Source: Silurus meridionalis
Lineage: Eukaryota > Chordata > Actinopteri > Siluriformes > Siluridae
DNA length: 64,000 bases
NCBI RefSeq assembly: GCF_014805685.1
Contig: NC_060899.1
Span: forward strand, 12,721,454 to 12,785,453
Direction: 5' to 3'
Of this stretch, positions 13,845-25,565 are shown one piece after another (within the stretch, counting starts at the first letter, position 1; each line of letters starts with the position of its first letter). Under the pieces are notes generated by a model. That model saw only the letters and a program-made list of their open reading frames with translations, searched no databases and was not told where the DNA came from. The position numbers and the translations under genes were made by a program.

Positions 13845-14016
13845 TCGCCAGTGGTTAAGATGTTGAGCTTCTGATCAGAAGCTTGTGAGTTTGAATCCCA
13901 GCACCGCCAAACATCCACCTCTGGGCCCCTGAGCAAGGCCCTTAACCCTCCACTACTCGGTTGTATAAATGAGACAGTTGCTTTGGATAAAAGTGTCTGC
14001 CAAATGCCATGAATAT
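13845..14016 (+). mobile_element. tRNA-derived SINE-like element
   Basis: The copy begins at a box-A-like TGGTTAAGATG, continues through a box-B-like GAGTTTGAATCCC, and has the body GGGCCCCTGAGCAAGGCCC. It ends near TGTCTGCCAAATGCC. The same order recurs at 18078, 19354, 39757 and, reversed, at 40086 and 36300. Pol III boxes suggest tRNA ancestry. A CA run follows at 14033-14053. Confidence 0.7.
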
Positions 14017-14796
14017 AAAAGATGAAGATGCATGCACACACACACACACACAGCTATAAGCAAAGCCTAAAACATGTGAAAACTTAATAAATTCGTGAAA
14101 AAGCAAATACAACAAGCAGCTAAAACACTAAAAGAAGAGCGGGGGAGTGGTCTTTCGGAATGACTCCGCCCACATCTAGAGCAGGAGGAGATAAAAACGG
14201 TGGAGTAAAATAATTACATCTCATACAGTGCTTCTGAACTGCTTTACTTTTGACTGAATAGAAAAATCATCAAGTACACAAACAATTGCATAAACCACAA
14301 CAAAACTGGGGAAAAAAAAAAAAAAAAAACACCGGCTCTGTTAATCCAATAAACCAGATATACAACGCTGCTTAAACCAGAGCCATGGAACCCTACGTTT
14401 ATGACCTTAATGTCGTTTCTTGTTCAATTTCGCGCCGCAGAGGGAGAACAGGAAACGTTCGGAACGGCGGAATAAATCTAAAAGCGGTGAATAGAGACAT
14501 ATTTGGCTGGTGAACTTTTTTCTTTCCTCATTCAGTGAAAGAATGCGTGTACTCCATACATATCCGGACAATGAGACTCGGCTTCTTTGGGCGTTTCTGA
14601 GGAAAAGAAAAACCGGATAATAAACGCGGTGAGATCCAGTCACTCCCACGCTATTCTTCATCGGGCCGGGGAGTAAAACGACACCACGCTGTGTGATGGA
14701 AATGATGGTGTTGGAAAACATTGGCGTTAAAAAAAAAACACAGAACCCGAAACAGATTGAACACAGATTTGTAAAAATTAAAAGTTTGTACTTGTG

Positions 14797-15007
14797 GTCG
14801 TTGTGTTGGAAGCACCGGATTGTATAAGATGACAGATGCTGTAGCATGAAATGTTCCTTTCACCCAAACTAGGAGACCCAAACGTGTTCCAGCATGAAAG
14901 ACCCCTGTGCACAAAGCCATCTCCATGAAGATATGCTTACATGTGTTGAAGGGTTGAAAGATCTCATGCTATAGTGTCCAACCTCAACCCTACTGACACT
15001 GGACCTC
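14797..15007 (+). mobile_element. Family-A MITE, 5' part, interrupted
   Basis: Family A is the most common repeat in this window, recognised by CACACAATTGTATAGGA, CTCTGACCTCAACCC, CTCCAAAATCTAGTGG and GGACTAAATGTGGAATGGG. It resembles non-autonomous Tc1/mariner-type elements of fish. Here the 5' half is present. A LINE-tail-like sequence then interrupts it, and the 3' part resumes at about 15462. Confidence 0.6.
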
Positions 15008-15450
15008 CTGGAGTGTTTAAAGGCTCTGGCATGGAGAAGCTGGTGTTGGATCTGTGATGATCACAAATGTTGAGCTATTTTATGAGTTGCTCAGTAGCTT
15101 CTAGTTTTATAACCATAATGACTGTAGAAGACTGTAGAAAGAACATTACTTATCACACACCCCAGTACTCATGTTAGTTCTCACGCTCCAGTGTTCTGTA
15201 TTGTTGAAAGATTTATGATCAAACTCTTGATGTCACCCAAATGAGAATGAGGAAAAGGGTTCCCTTTTTTAAGTCTGGTTTCTCAAGATTTCTTCTTCTT
15301 CATAACATCTAAGGTAGTTTTTCCTTGTCACAGTCGCCACGGCTGCTCATCAGGGATAAATGCTCACCATTCACCTTAACTGTTAAAATTCTGTAAAGCT
15401 GCTTTGAGACAATGTCTGTTGTAAAAAGCGCTATAGAAATAAACTTTCAT
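15008..15450 (+). mobile_element. LINE (L2/CR1-like) 3'-end fragment nested in a MITE
   Basis: The segment runs from GGCTCTGGCATGGAGAAGC to AAAGCTGCTTTGAGACAATG and ends AAGCGCTATAGAAATAAAC. A tail of this kind is shared by fish L2/CR1-type LINEs and dependent SINEs. A closely similar copy lies at 37370-37838. Family assignment rests on the tail only. Confidence 0.55.
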
Positions 15451-15461
15451 CAATTGGATCA

Positions 15462-15580
15462 ATTGGAACGCTCCAAAATCTAGTGGAACATTTTCCCACA
15501 AGACTGGAGCTTTATTTTAAACAGAAAATGAGGCCTAAACGTGGAATGGGAGGTTCGAAAGACAGGTTCCTCATCATGCT
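15462..15580 (+). mobile_element. Family-A MITE, 3' part
   Basis: This is the continuation of the copy started at 14797, with GGAACGCTCCAAAATCTAG and AAACGTGGAATGGGAGGTTC. Confidence 0.55.
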
Positions 15581-17328
15581 TTTAAGCAATCCGAGCGTGC
15601 TTGTTTTTCTGCTCGGTAACAAACACACACACACGCACAATTTGGCTATGCTTGTAATGTTGACTCATCTGACAGGTCCCAAGTTCTTCCCATCATGCCA
15701 AGTGGCCTAAATCTCGGCTTCTACTACACACTAGTTCCTTGACATTGACTTATCTGGTCTGATGTTTTTATGAGGACCTTTCTGAACCAGATTGATAGGT
15801 GTGGCGATAAAAACACACACACACACGCACAATAAACTGAACTTCTGAACTTTTACCTGCTCATATCTCAACAGGAGTTGAGACCATCTCTACTAGATTA
15901 ATTCTGGCTCTTGGAAATGAGGAACAAAAAGAAGTCAAAAAGAGACGGATGGATTTAATTCAGTTTGCTTAAGCGTTAAAAGATCACATGGATAAGCGAG
16001 ATCCGTGAAGCGAGTAACGCCGTTTCTTGCTGATGTGGGTTGAGGTTTGGCTTCTTTGATTCAAGACAGCAGCTCTGAAACGTGACTATCTCGAATGTTA
16101 ATCAGCTGGAAAGGCGGCCGCCGACGGGGAGAGAGAGAGAAAGGCGAGTTCTGGAAAGACTGGCTCGTCCGTGTAACAAAACACGCACAGTAACTCCCCG
16201 AAACCTGCAGACTTGCAAAGCTTGTTTTCACTCGGAGTAACTTTAGCCCTCTCCATCTCTGATGGACACATTGTCCCTCCACATGCTCACCTACAGAGCA
16301 GATGAGCCACAAGGAGCGTTTGAGCTTCACAACTGTTTAATGTGAGCTAGGGTTGCAAAATTCCCGGGAACTTGCCATGGGAATTAACGGGAATAAACTG
16401 AACTTACAAAACTGCAGGTTAACCTTAATGCTAAACGTAAGATAGCACACATTTCTTTTAAAATTGTATTAGGCTAGCTAGCTCACGCTGTGAAGCTCTT
16501 TCTTCTAACTTCTGCTAGCCAGTTTTCTGTGATCATAGAGAAGAACAATCCTGGAAAAAGTTTGGACGCTACTATTCCTTATGTTTTTTGAAAGAAGTCT
16601 CGGATGCTTATCAAGTTTGCATTTATTTTATCGAAAATTACAAAACTGATTATATAATATTGTAAAATATATACTAAGAAATATCCATAATTGTTCTACT
16701 TACAATTAAATCAAATTCAAAAATGCATTTTTTTTTTCAATCTGTATTAGTTTGCATGCATGTCAGCTTATGGCCAACCAAAATGTTTATATAGGATACA
16801 GTTTTCAAAAATTCTTTCCAAAATTCCCCAGATAAACTCAATCTCCCTCTCTCTCTCGTGAATAAATAAAAGATTGACCGGTATTCAAGAAAGATAGCCC
16901 GAGCTCCCCGAAGCGAGCGTATATAAATCGCTGGGGCTGTGTATACGCCTGCCAAATCGTATCAGCGAGCAGGGGATGATGAGCAGAAACTTAATAATGT
17001 GAGTGTCAGAACCAGGCTGGCAGACGAGTCGCATCGACCTCAGCGGGGCCAAACCAAAAGCGAGAGCTGAAGGGGTGCCAATACTTTCGTCGCACGTAGC
17101 GAGCACCGTTCTGTTCGTTCATCAGAAGTGGATAAATCGGTGATGGGAGGTTTACGATGAACTCAAAAAGAAAAGAAAACACACTGTGTAGGAAATTCGA
17201 CTGTACTGGGACAAAACTCATTTTAGATTAGAAAAGAAACACGACGACTCGCAGTCTTTTGCCGCGACACCTAAAGATTTTATTTATTTCATCTCCATTC
17301 TTAGACTTCGTGTGAAGTCAAACCGATA

Positions 17329-17623
17329 CTACAAACCTGGAGGCACCCAATTGTATAAAATGTCTAAGCTGCGGAGGCATTACATTTTCTGAAGATCTCC
17401 TGCTGTAGAGCTCTGACCTCAACCCTACTGAATACTTTTGGGGTGAATTCAAATGCAGACTGCACCAACACCCTTGTGGCTAAATGAAATCTCACAAATC
17501 TCCATGCGCATACTCCAAAATCTAGTGGAACATCTTCCAGGAAGTTCTTCTAACAGCAAATGTGGACTAAATGTGGAATGGGATGTTCAGAAAGCACACA
17601 AACTTTTGTCCATATAGTGCACA
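17329..17623 (+). mobile_element. Family-A MITE copy
   Basis: It contains GCACCCAATTGTATAAAATG, TAGAGCTCTGACCTCAACCC, CTCCAAAATCTAGTGGAAC and CAAACTTTTGTCCATATAG. It is nested in the element spanning 16350-19811. Confidence 0.65.
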
Positions 17624-17656
17624 ATAATATCCGATAAACATCCTGGTTTTATAAAC

Positions 17657-18007
17657 TAGAGCTCGACCGATAGTGGATTATAGCGATACTGATTAATCAA
17701 ACAAACCCGTCCATCCTTTTAAAATAGTACTGAACCAAATTTTTTATTTTTTTTTTTACTCATGAATTATGAAAATGCGCTAAAGGGATTAAATACGAAT
17801 ATATTTATATAATAAATATACTTAAAATAATCAATTATAAATAATCAATACAATATAGCGTGATGCAGCATGCGGTATTGTGTAAAAATATACAGCACAT
17901 GATGCCAGTTTTCGCCTCTAGAGGCCACTATCGTAAATCAGGCCACTATCGTAAAACCGGAAAAACCGTCGGTGTTGATTTTTGCCGATTAAATCGGTCG
18001 ACCTCTA
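17657..18007. mobile_element. 351-bp hAT-like MITE
   Basis: The left end is TAGAGCTCGACCGAT and the right end, reverse-complemented, is TAGAGGTCGACCGAT. Flanking 8-mers are TTATAAAC (17649-17656) and CTATAAAC (18008-18015), matching at 7 of 8 positions, as expected for the 8-bp duplications of hAT elements. There is no coding capacity. Confidence 0.75.
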
Positions 18008-18077
18008 CTATAAACAACATGAAAAACTAAATGCGCTATAACAGCGGTAGCCTTCAAGACGCACCAAACCTTCCACA

Positions 18078-18252
18078 TGGGGAGGTGGTGGCTTAGTGGG
18101 AAATTTTTAGGACTTCGGTTGTGAGTTTAAATCCCAGCCACACCAATCTGCCACTCCTGGGCCCCTGAGCAAACTCATAGCTGCTCAGTTGTATGATAAG
18201 CGTAAGTCGCTCTGGATAAGACCATCTGCCACGTGACGTAAATGTAAACCAT
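18078..18252 (+). mobile_element. tRNA-derived SINE-like element
   Basis: It has a box-A-like GTGGCTTAGTGG and a box-B-like GAGTTTAAATCCC. The GGGCCCCTGAGCAAA body and the TCGCTCTGGATAAG tail follow. Confidence 0.65.
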
Positions 18253-18330
18253 CTCCCCCAAAGGAGCATAGGAACAGATTATGACTGCCACAAATCAGAG
18301 TAAACTCCTGGTGTGAAAATGGAGTGTGTA

Positions 18331-18369
18331 CTTTCTCTCTCTCTCTCTCTCTCTCCCTCTCTCTCTCTT
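18331..18369. repeat. (CT)n microsatellite
   Basis: An almost pure CT run with one CCCT interruption. Confidence 0.95.
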
Positions 18370-19353
18370 CTCTCCATAGTCCATCCTGGGGAATAGCAAA
18401 GACAACAAAGCTGGTCACATATTTGCATATCCAGCGCTGACTGAAGCCACACGAATAAAAAAAATAAAAACACAAATCAATCTGGAGAGACAAACGGTTC
18501 CTGGCGCACACTGATGCAGCCTGGTATCGCTAGTACACATGCTCTCCTCTAATCTCTCTTCTAATCTGGAAAGAAAACGGCAGCACTGTGAGAGAACGGT
18601 TTTCTTAAAACATGCTACAAGAGATCTTGGAGAGTCGAAGTTCAACCTTCTGTGAGGGTGTAAACATGAGGGTATTGGTTACAATGTGATCTCTGGGAAT
18701 GAAGGAGACTCTATACACTTGTGCACTTTCATCTACATCTGTACTTCTGCGTTGAGCTTATAAGCGGGGACGTCGGTACTGCCGTGTTAGTAGGCCACCG
18801 GCGGGAACGTCCTTGATAAGAACGCGCGAGCTTGCCGGAACAAATGCTGCGAAATTTACCGCAAAACGATACGGCTGGCAGTGTAAGTAGGTGAATTACA
18901 TAATCGCTGCTGCTCACTCCCAATGGCCTAAAAAACAAAAACAAAAAAAAAGCAGAGCAACCTGACATGTTTCTTTTGTGGCTGATATTAAATATATATG
19001 ATATGGAAAGTTTGTGGACCCCCCTATTCTGAATTTGGTTCCCATTTGCAGTTATAAAAACCTCATGTCCCAATACTTGTGTCCATGTCGATATCATATC
19101 GTCACGCTGCCATGATACTACTATGTCTATGTCGCTCTCTGTATAAACCCCAAGCGCAGTACCATCCACTCGTTTCATGACCAAAATCAATAACCAATAA
19201 AACCACAAATAGCTCATGAAGCATTTGTCAAAACAGAAGTTGGAATTTATGGGAATTTACTGTAGTTTAAGGGAATTAACCAGAAATGTATATAAACTGT
19301 ATCGGATACAAACTTGTTTGGTCATAAACTGACATGAATACAAACTAAGGTGG

Positions 19354-19560
19354 AGGAGGTGGTAGCTCAGTGGTTAAGGCAATTGACTTTGGATTGGAAG
19401 GTTACAGGTCGAATCCCACCACCACCAAGCTGCCACTGTTGGGCCCTTGAGCAAAGCCCTATAACCATCCCCTGCTCAGTTGTAAGTCGCTCTGGATAAG
19501 GGCGTCTGCTCAGTTGTAAGCCAATGGATAAGGGCGTCTGCCAAATGCCGCAAATGTAAT
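19354..19560 (+). mobile_element. tRNA-derived SINE-like element with duplicated tail
   Basis: It shows GTGGTAGCTCAGTGGTTAAG, then GGTCGAATCCC (a good box B) and GGGCCCTTGAGCAAAGCCC. The tail motif GATAAGGGCGTCTG occurs twice (19494 and 19528), a short internal duplication. Confidence 0.75.
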
Positions 19561-20456
19561 ACAGATCTTTAAAAGGGCATTTTTGACTGATTTAATTGTT
19601 AGTATAATTTTGTTGCAAGTTTTAAAAAATTTTAATTTTTGTGTTATGGACGAATGCATGAGGCATGTAGTGGAAATTCAACAGAAATTGCATTAAATCT
19701 GGGTGTTTAACAAAAAAAATTTCTGCAAGATTAAATTTTTACAACTAAATTCAAGTTCCAGTTTATTCCTGTTAATTCCCAGTCTTGGAAATTCCTGGAA
19801 TTTTGCAACCCTACTTGCACTCTGTGATATGATCAACACTTATACTGAATATACAAAATTCTGAAAGAAGAAAAAAAAAAACCTCAGGTTGAACAATTCC
19901 CTCTTTTCTATAAGTGTTAAATAACAAGAAAATCTGAGTCCCTGAACAGATCATTAATCAGCAGGTCACTGCACAGGGACACTGGGAATTTTTGTTGCAC
20001 CATGTCTCGTGTTGTAATTAGTCTCGTGTTGTCCGTTCCAGACTTAAAAACAGGGTCTCAGACGCTGTCCACTCCAGAGCGCCATAAATTGGACTTGGAG
20101 TCTGGACAGAGATTTTAAGGCCAGTCAAGATGTGGCATCCACTCCTGCCACGTGAAGAACTCCCCCCCCAAGGTGAAAAGCTGCAGGGAGTCTGATGTTG
20201 AAGACCTGACAGCTAGACAGGTTCAAGAGAGAAACTGTGAGATCACAGAGTGTGTGAACTCGGTCCTCAGTGGGAAATAATGTTACCAGAAAGACAGCTT
20301 TTGCTTTTTTCCAGTTTATCCTAATTGGGTAACATTGCCAAAGCTCAGAAAGGAACAGCTGCCCTGAAACTCTAGCAGGTGAATTGGGTGGTATTCCGAA
20401 TGTGATCCTATGCTAATAAGACTGCTCTGCATTTACTAGTGTTAAATACATACATA

Positions 20457-20888
20457 CACTGATCAGGCATAACATTATGACCACCTGCCTAATATTTTGT
20501 TGGTGCCCCTTTTTGCTGCCAAAACAGCCCTGCTGCATCGAGCATCAACAGCATGAACTTCTTCAGTAATTTCTGTCGGATTGGACCACACCCTGACCCA
20601 CAACCCACTGTCTCCGGTTCACCACTGTTCCTTCCTTGGAGCACTTTTAAAAGATTCTGACCGCTGCAGACAAACATCCCACAAGAGCTGCATTTTTAGG
20701 AGATGCTCAGACCCAGTCGTCTAGACGTCACAATTAGTCAAACTCGCTCAAATCCTTATGCTCAGCCGTTCTTCCTGCTTCGAACGTGTCCACTTTGACA
20801 AAATGTTCACTTGTTGCCTAATAAATATCCCACACGCTAACAGGTGCCGTGATGAAGAGATCATCAGTGGTATTTACTCACCTGTCAA
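20457..20888 (+). mobile_element. Tc1/mariner-like MITE, 3'-truncated
   Basis: It begins right after TA with CACTGATCAGGCATAACATT, a terminus common in fish Tc1-type MITEs, followed by ATGACCACCTGCC. The expected matching right terminus was not found. A shorter related piece lies at about 30600-30745. Confidence 0.65.
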
Positions 20889-21667
20889 ATAATAATAAAA
20901 ATAAAAACTCCATGCAAACTTTTGGACAGGTTCTGATCAACAGCTTCAGGCTTTTTAAATTGTGCAACACTGGTCCCCATCAATCACATCGCCTCCTCTA
21001 CCTGGAGACGTCTCCTGATAAAAACAGCGAGATGCCTTTACTGGCTTGGTATCGTGTGGTTGTGTGGCGTTTTATTTTGCTTTTTCGCTCCAGGTTCGGA
21101 GAATGTGCCAGAACATTTTAGGGAGAGGTGTGCGTGCCTGTACAAGAGTCGAAACAAGGTCAGAAATTGTGTCGCGTCAAGGTTCGCCCACAAGAAAAGC
21201 TTTTTTTAAAGGGTTGTTTTTCCTCCTTGAGTAGTGGACTTGTGATTTTCGTTTCGGACAACCAAGAAACGTTCCTTGCCCATGAACAATACTCGTGTCC
21301 GGCATTGAAGTTCGGATTAAAACGCGATTACAAAACCCAAGTTACCAAACATTGCAAGGTTCTGACTGACTCAGCACTTCATGGTGCGGTAAAACATTTT
21401 TCCCCCCTCGGAGAACATCTTTTGAAAGACTAGAACGTGGATTAGCGCTCCTCGCAACACCGCTATCCGCTCCTCGCTATGTAAAGCTATTAAATCTATA
21501 TAATCCCTGAACAAAGACGGTGCAGTGAGCTATAAAAGGACAAGCCGAATAAGCACCTGGTAACAATATAATATTTTCAGCGTGACATCTGTACGGAGCG
21601 TGGAGCACGAAACGGACATTCCCTGCATTCCTGGCCTACCTCCGATTCTCAGCTTACACAAACAAGT

Positions 21668-21670
<3 letters not shown>

Positions 21671-21719
<49 letters not shown>
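21671..21719. repeat. (GA)n microsatellite
   Basis: About 24 uninterrupted GA units. Confidence 0.95.
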
Positions 21720-21721
<2 letters not shown>

Positions 21722-24406
21722 TTCTCGCAGTAAACTGGTACAGTCAGCACAATAACGTCTGTTCCGAATGATACACACTAATGACTGCACACTTGATGGA
21801 TGTGTTCGAGTGGAGGGAGTTGGAGCTGAATCCTGTTTCCTCAGTCGTCCCGCCCACTCATTAATTCTACCCAATTGTGTCACAGCGACAAACGAGACAG
21901 CAGGTGCTGTTCATCTGATCAGATTTGAATTTAAAAGAAAACTGGTATCTGCTCTCCTTCACATACCCCCTTGATTGGCGTTCAGTGGAGTTGGTGTATG
22001 CCCAGGGGTCCTTTTTTCCTGTGAGGGCCACATGATCTCTCGGCTCTTTAATGGGGGCCGGGGTGGTCTGTAACAGTAAATTACATGGCCCAGGCGTAAC
22101 TACCGATATTATTGTGGAGATTTCATGATGATTTTTTATGTATTTATTATGCCACCTAACGAAATTTTTGTGCTTTTCTGCTTTAGTGCTGTAGCAAAAT
22201 ACAGTAATTTAATTAGTTTATCATTGTATATAAAAGATAAAATAAACATCTCTCCTGTGACCATGATCTCAAACATTCACAAACAGGATGTGCTAATTCC
22301 CTTTCTTTTTTTTTTTAAGAGGTTATTCGAGTTAGTCTGGAACTCAAAAGAAGAGGAGTGAAGGACAAGGCTGGAATTTGAAAACGGTCGCTCTTACAAC
22401 CGCTCGCTGTTAATTCACTAAGGACGGCCTGGGTGACGCCAGCGAGAGAGAATTTTTCTCTTTCAGGCCCACACAAGGTCTCATGACTCACCTTCTGCTG
22501 CTCTGGATGCTCATCTATACTAAAGCCCCAGGAGTCTGCGTTTCCCAAAATCTGTCGGCAGTAGACAATCTCACCTGGATACTGTAGGCGTGTAGACCTG
22601 TGGCCTGAGGTTTGGAGTAATTAGCTCTGTGTCAATGCCATGGTCTCGGTCATTAAGCCTGTGATTATGGAATGGAGCTATGAAGGTCAACGGGCTCGAC
22701 GGAGAAGTGAGAAGAATAACGAACACAAGTGGAATGTAGAAAAGGCTTTTAGAACAGACACACAAACACTACGCTGGAAACCTGGTGTATACGACCCTTT
22801 AGGGTTGGCTGATATATCAAAAGAACACCGATATCGTGATATAAAAAAAAACTGATAAGTATGTTTGGATCATGTGATTCAAGTTTGAACAAAGTTCTGG
22901 GCAACTTCCTCTAGGCAACTTTTTCTGAAAATGATTTAATAAACAAACAAAAGATTTAAGAAAATGTATAGATTTATTTAGGCTCATATTTCCTGATATA
23001 CACCACAGGCCTTCCTGTGAGCAATCTCCAGCTCTCAATATTCCCTAGCCTCTGAGATTGATCCAGGAACATTACAAAATACTGTTCATCCACAATGAAA
23101 CATCTGAAAACACAGAAGACGCTTTGACCGGCCTCATTTCCGCCTCGTCCAAACATTGCGCTAATGACTAAAAACGCGGCAACGTTTGAGAGCCTATGTT
23201 TTCACAGTCCATACTGCAATGCAGAAACTTTTTTTAATTGAAGAGCGAAAAAAAAAAAAAAAAGAGGAAATATTTACAGGGACATTTTTTGTTTTTGTGT
23301 TTTGCTGTGGCTCTCCGATTTATGAAATTTGATAATTATTTTATTTATTAATAAACATTTTTTTTTAGCATTATCAACTCAATTTTTGCCACATTTTTGC
23401 TTTGAATTTATTCATTAGTTTTATATGTAAAGATATTTTTTTGCTACTATATTAGTAGTAGTAGTATTATTATAGAGAAAACTTATTGTTCTATTGTCAT
23501 AAATTTGTTAGAAATGCTTTAATATTTTGTGGTGTTTTTGTGTTGTTGTGACATTTCGCCATTTCCTGTCGTAGTTTTCCTTCATTTATTTATTTTTTTT
23601 GTGGCCCACTGTAATCCAACCCGACAGCGACACGGAACAACAAAGCGATATGCAGGATCCGGTTTCCAATTAAAAGAAAAGGTTGGAAATTCTGTAAACG
23701 ATCTCCACAGGAGCAATAGTGACAGCTAAGGGCTATAAACATCCTGTCCAAGCCTCCATCTGCACCTCATCGCTGCATTTCCAATGCTCAATTACTTGAA
23801 CGAGAGCCAACCGATCGATAAGCTGTTAACAAATCCTGAGGGAAAAAAAAAGGAAGAGAAGGTCGTCTATGTAGAGAGACGGTGAGCGCTATGCATTCAG
23901 ATAAGGACTCGGCATGCAAAAAAAAATTTATGACAGGAAAACAAAGCAACCACAAGAAGAAACAAACTGAGATACATCAAAAATACCACAGAGAAGCAGA
24001 AGAGCTCGTGTAAGTCCAGGAATGCTCCAGGTTTCTGGAATTTCGACCGTCGCATCATTCCGTGTGTATCGACATGTAATGATTTCTCGAGAACAATTCT
24101 GAGATCCGGCTTTACGGTCGTTGTTTCTCGTTTGTTTTGTCGTAAAAACCCTGTTGAATGTTTTCTCACAACCCTAAAAGACATTTTCAGCTCGTTTGAG
24201 CAAATGCTTATCGAGCAAAAACTCGTCAGAGACTCGGAGAGAACGAGTGACGGCTCCAAAAACCCAAACAAATAATAAAAAACTATGAAAACAATATGGA
24301 GGCGAGTATCAAGTCACCCTCTTCAGAAGCCATGAGATGATGAGGGCGCATCTGGTGTGTACACAAACGCAGAGTGTTTCCACCTGTGCCTCCTAGGTTA
24401 CTACGC

Positions 24407-24408
<2 letters not shown>

Positions 24409-24436
<28 letters not shown>
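24409..24436. repeat. (CA)n microsatellite
   Basis: About 14 CA units. Confidence 0.95.
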
Positions 24437-24441
<5 letters not shown>

Positions 24442-24775
24442 TATACATGGCTGTTTGGATCCCAAGAGGGCACGAGTCTGGGGAGGGAGCGCCTCTGACA
24501 CAAAGCTGTTGTGTAGGTTTCAAATCCTGTAACCCACTGCAACAAGCGAGAACCAAATGTACCACTGTGATAGTTATGTTCAGAATCCTGCTGGGACTGA
24601 AGATCTTTCACCACCACCGGTGATAACTAACTAATTGATTCTGAGGTCTGCCAAGCGCATGAGTTTCCTCACATCCAGGGGGCAGAAGTAAAAATCTCTA
24701 TTCTGGCACATTCTTGCATAAGAGATGATGGGATGGAATGGAGGTCATGGGCGTGTTGTTGCACATATCCATAAA

Positions 24776-24865
24776 ATATATAGACATGTATACTGGTATA
24801 CTGGACTTCTTGAAGGCACACAATTGTATAGGAAGTCTTCAGATGTGTTTTGACATTTTTCCAGG
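24776..24865 (+). mobile_element. Family-A MITE, 5' fragment
   Basis: It contains TGAAGGCACACAATTGTATA and GTCTTCAGATGTG, then is broken by the SINE3-like insertion. The 3' fragment resumes at about 25465. Confidence 0.5.
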
Positions 24866-25462
24866 CGTGGCCTGCTACAGCCAGCAGCCATATCACCCTG
24901 TAGCCCAAGACAGCTTGCCCACTGAAGCTAAGCAGGGTTGAGCCTGGCCAGTACTTGGATGGGAGACCACCTGGGAAAAACCAGGTTGCTGCTGGTAGAG
25001 GTGTTAGTGAGACCAGCAGGGGGTGCTCACCCTGTGGTCTGTGTGGGTCCTAACACCCCAGTATAGTGACTGGGACACTATACTGTAAAAAAAAATAAAT
25101 AAATAAAAAAAGCACCGTCCTTCGGATGAGACGTTAAACCGAGGTCCTGACTCTCTGTGGTCATTAAAAAATCCCAGGATGTCTTTCGAAAACGAGTAGG
25201 GGTGTGCCCCGGCATCCTGGCCAAAAAACTTGCCCGCTGGCCTACTAATCATCCCCTCATATTAATTGGCTATATCACTCTCCTCTCCACTAATATGCTG
25301 GTGTGTGGTGGGCGTTCTGGCGCAATATGGCTGCCGTCGCATCATCCAGGTGGATGCTGCACATTGGTGGTGGTTGAGGAGAATCCCCCTTTCATATGTA
25401 AAGCGCTTTGAGTGCTGCAGAAAAGCGCTATATAAATGTAACAAATTATTATTATTATTATT
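24866..25462 (+). mobile_element. SINE3-like element derived from 5S rRNA
   Basis: The head (about 24868-24990) is a 5S rRNA relative: GCCATATCACCCTG, GAAGCTAAGCAGGGTTGAGC, then CCAGTACTTGGATGGGAGAC and CACCTGGG. These cover the 5S internal promoter (box A, intermediate element, box C). The middle has CCTTCGGATGAGACGTTAAA. The tail has GTAAAGCGCTTTGAGTGC and AAAAGCGCTATATAAATG, then (ATT)n. This matches the organisation of zebrafish SINE3, with a LINE-like 3' tail. An A-rich insertion sits at 25085-25112. Confidence 0.85.
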
Positions 25463-25464
25463 AC

Positions 25465-25565
25465 AGAGCTCTCAACCCTATTGGGATCCAGTAAAAAGGG
25501 ACTAAATGTGGAACGAGATGCCTAAAACACACAGTTAGGTGTCCACAAACTTTTGCTCCTACAGA
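25465..25565 (+). mobile_element. Family-A MITE, 3' fragment
   Basis: It has CAGAGCTCTCAACCCTATTG, GGGACTAAATGTGGAACGAG and GTGTCCACAAACTTTTGC. Together with 24776-24865 it forms one MITE split by the SINE3-like copy. Confidence 0.6.

Larger units (their letters stand above)
16350..19811. mobile_element. 3.46-kb DNA transposon with long terminal inverted repeats
   Basis: The left end reads GGGTTGCAAAATTCCCGGGA and the right end, in reverse complement, GGGTTGCAAAATTCCAGGAA. Similarity continues about 50 bases to AATAAACTG. TA flanks both ends, which may be a 2-bp target duplication. Subterminal GGGAATTAAC motifs repeat inside (16380, 19270). No transposase frame was found. Nested inside are a family-A MITE, an hAT-like MITE, two SINE-like copies and a CT microsatellite. 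Confidence 0.65.
20890..24775. other. Intronic stretch with microsatellites only
   Basis: A GA run occupies 21671-21719 and a CA run 24409-24436. A possible short element with GATATATC-type ends lies near 22805-22850. Nothing else was recognised. Confidence 0.45.

Noticed and set aside
18729..19217. 162-codon minus-strand frame
   Set aside because: It lies inside the long-TIR transposon, matches no family I recognise, has no transposase motif, and looks like a chance frame.
13845..19560. Possible tRNA genes at the SINE-like copies
   Set aside because: Box A and box B resemblance is present, but no cloverleaf with an acceptor stem could be drawn, and the same long non-tRNA body repeats at several places.
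21530..21883. 117-codon minus-strand frame
   Set aside because: Its centre is a Ser-Leu repeat from the GA microsatellite; the flanks carry no recognisable domain.
24866..24990. Possible 5S rRNA gene
   Set aside because: It is diverged from 5S rRNA, lacks a normal 3' end, and continues into a SINE body with an ATT tail, so it is a retroposon.
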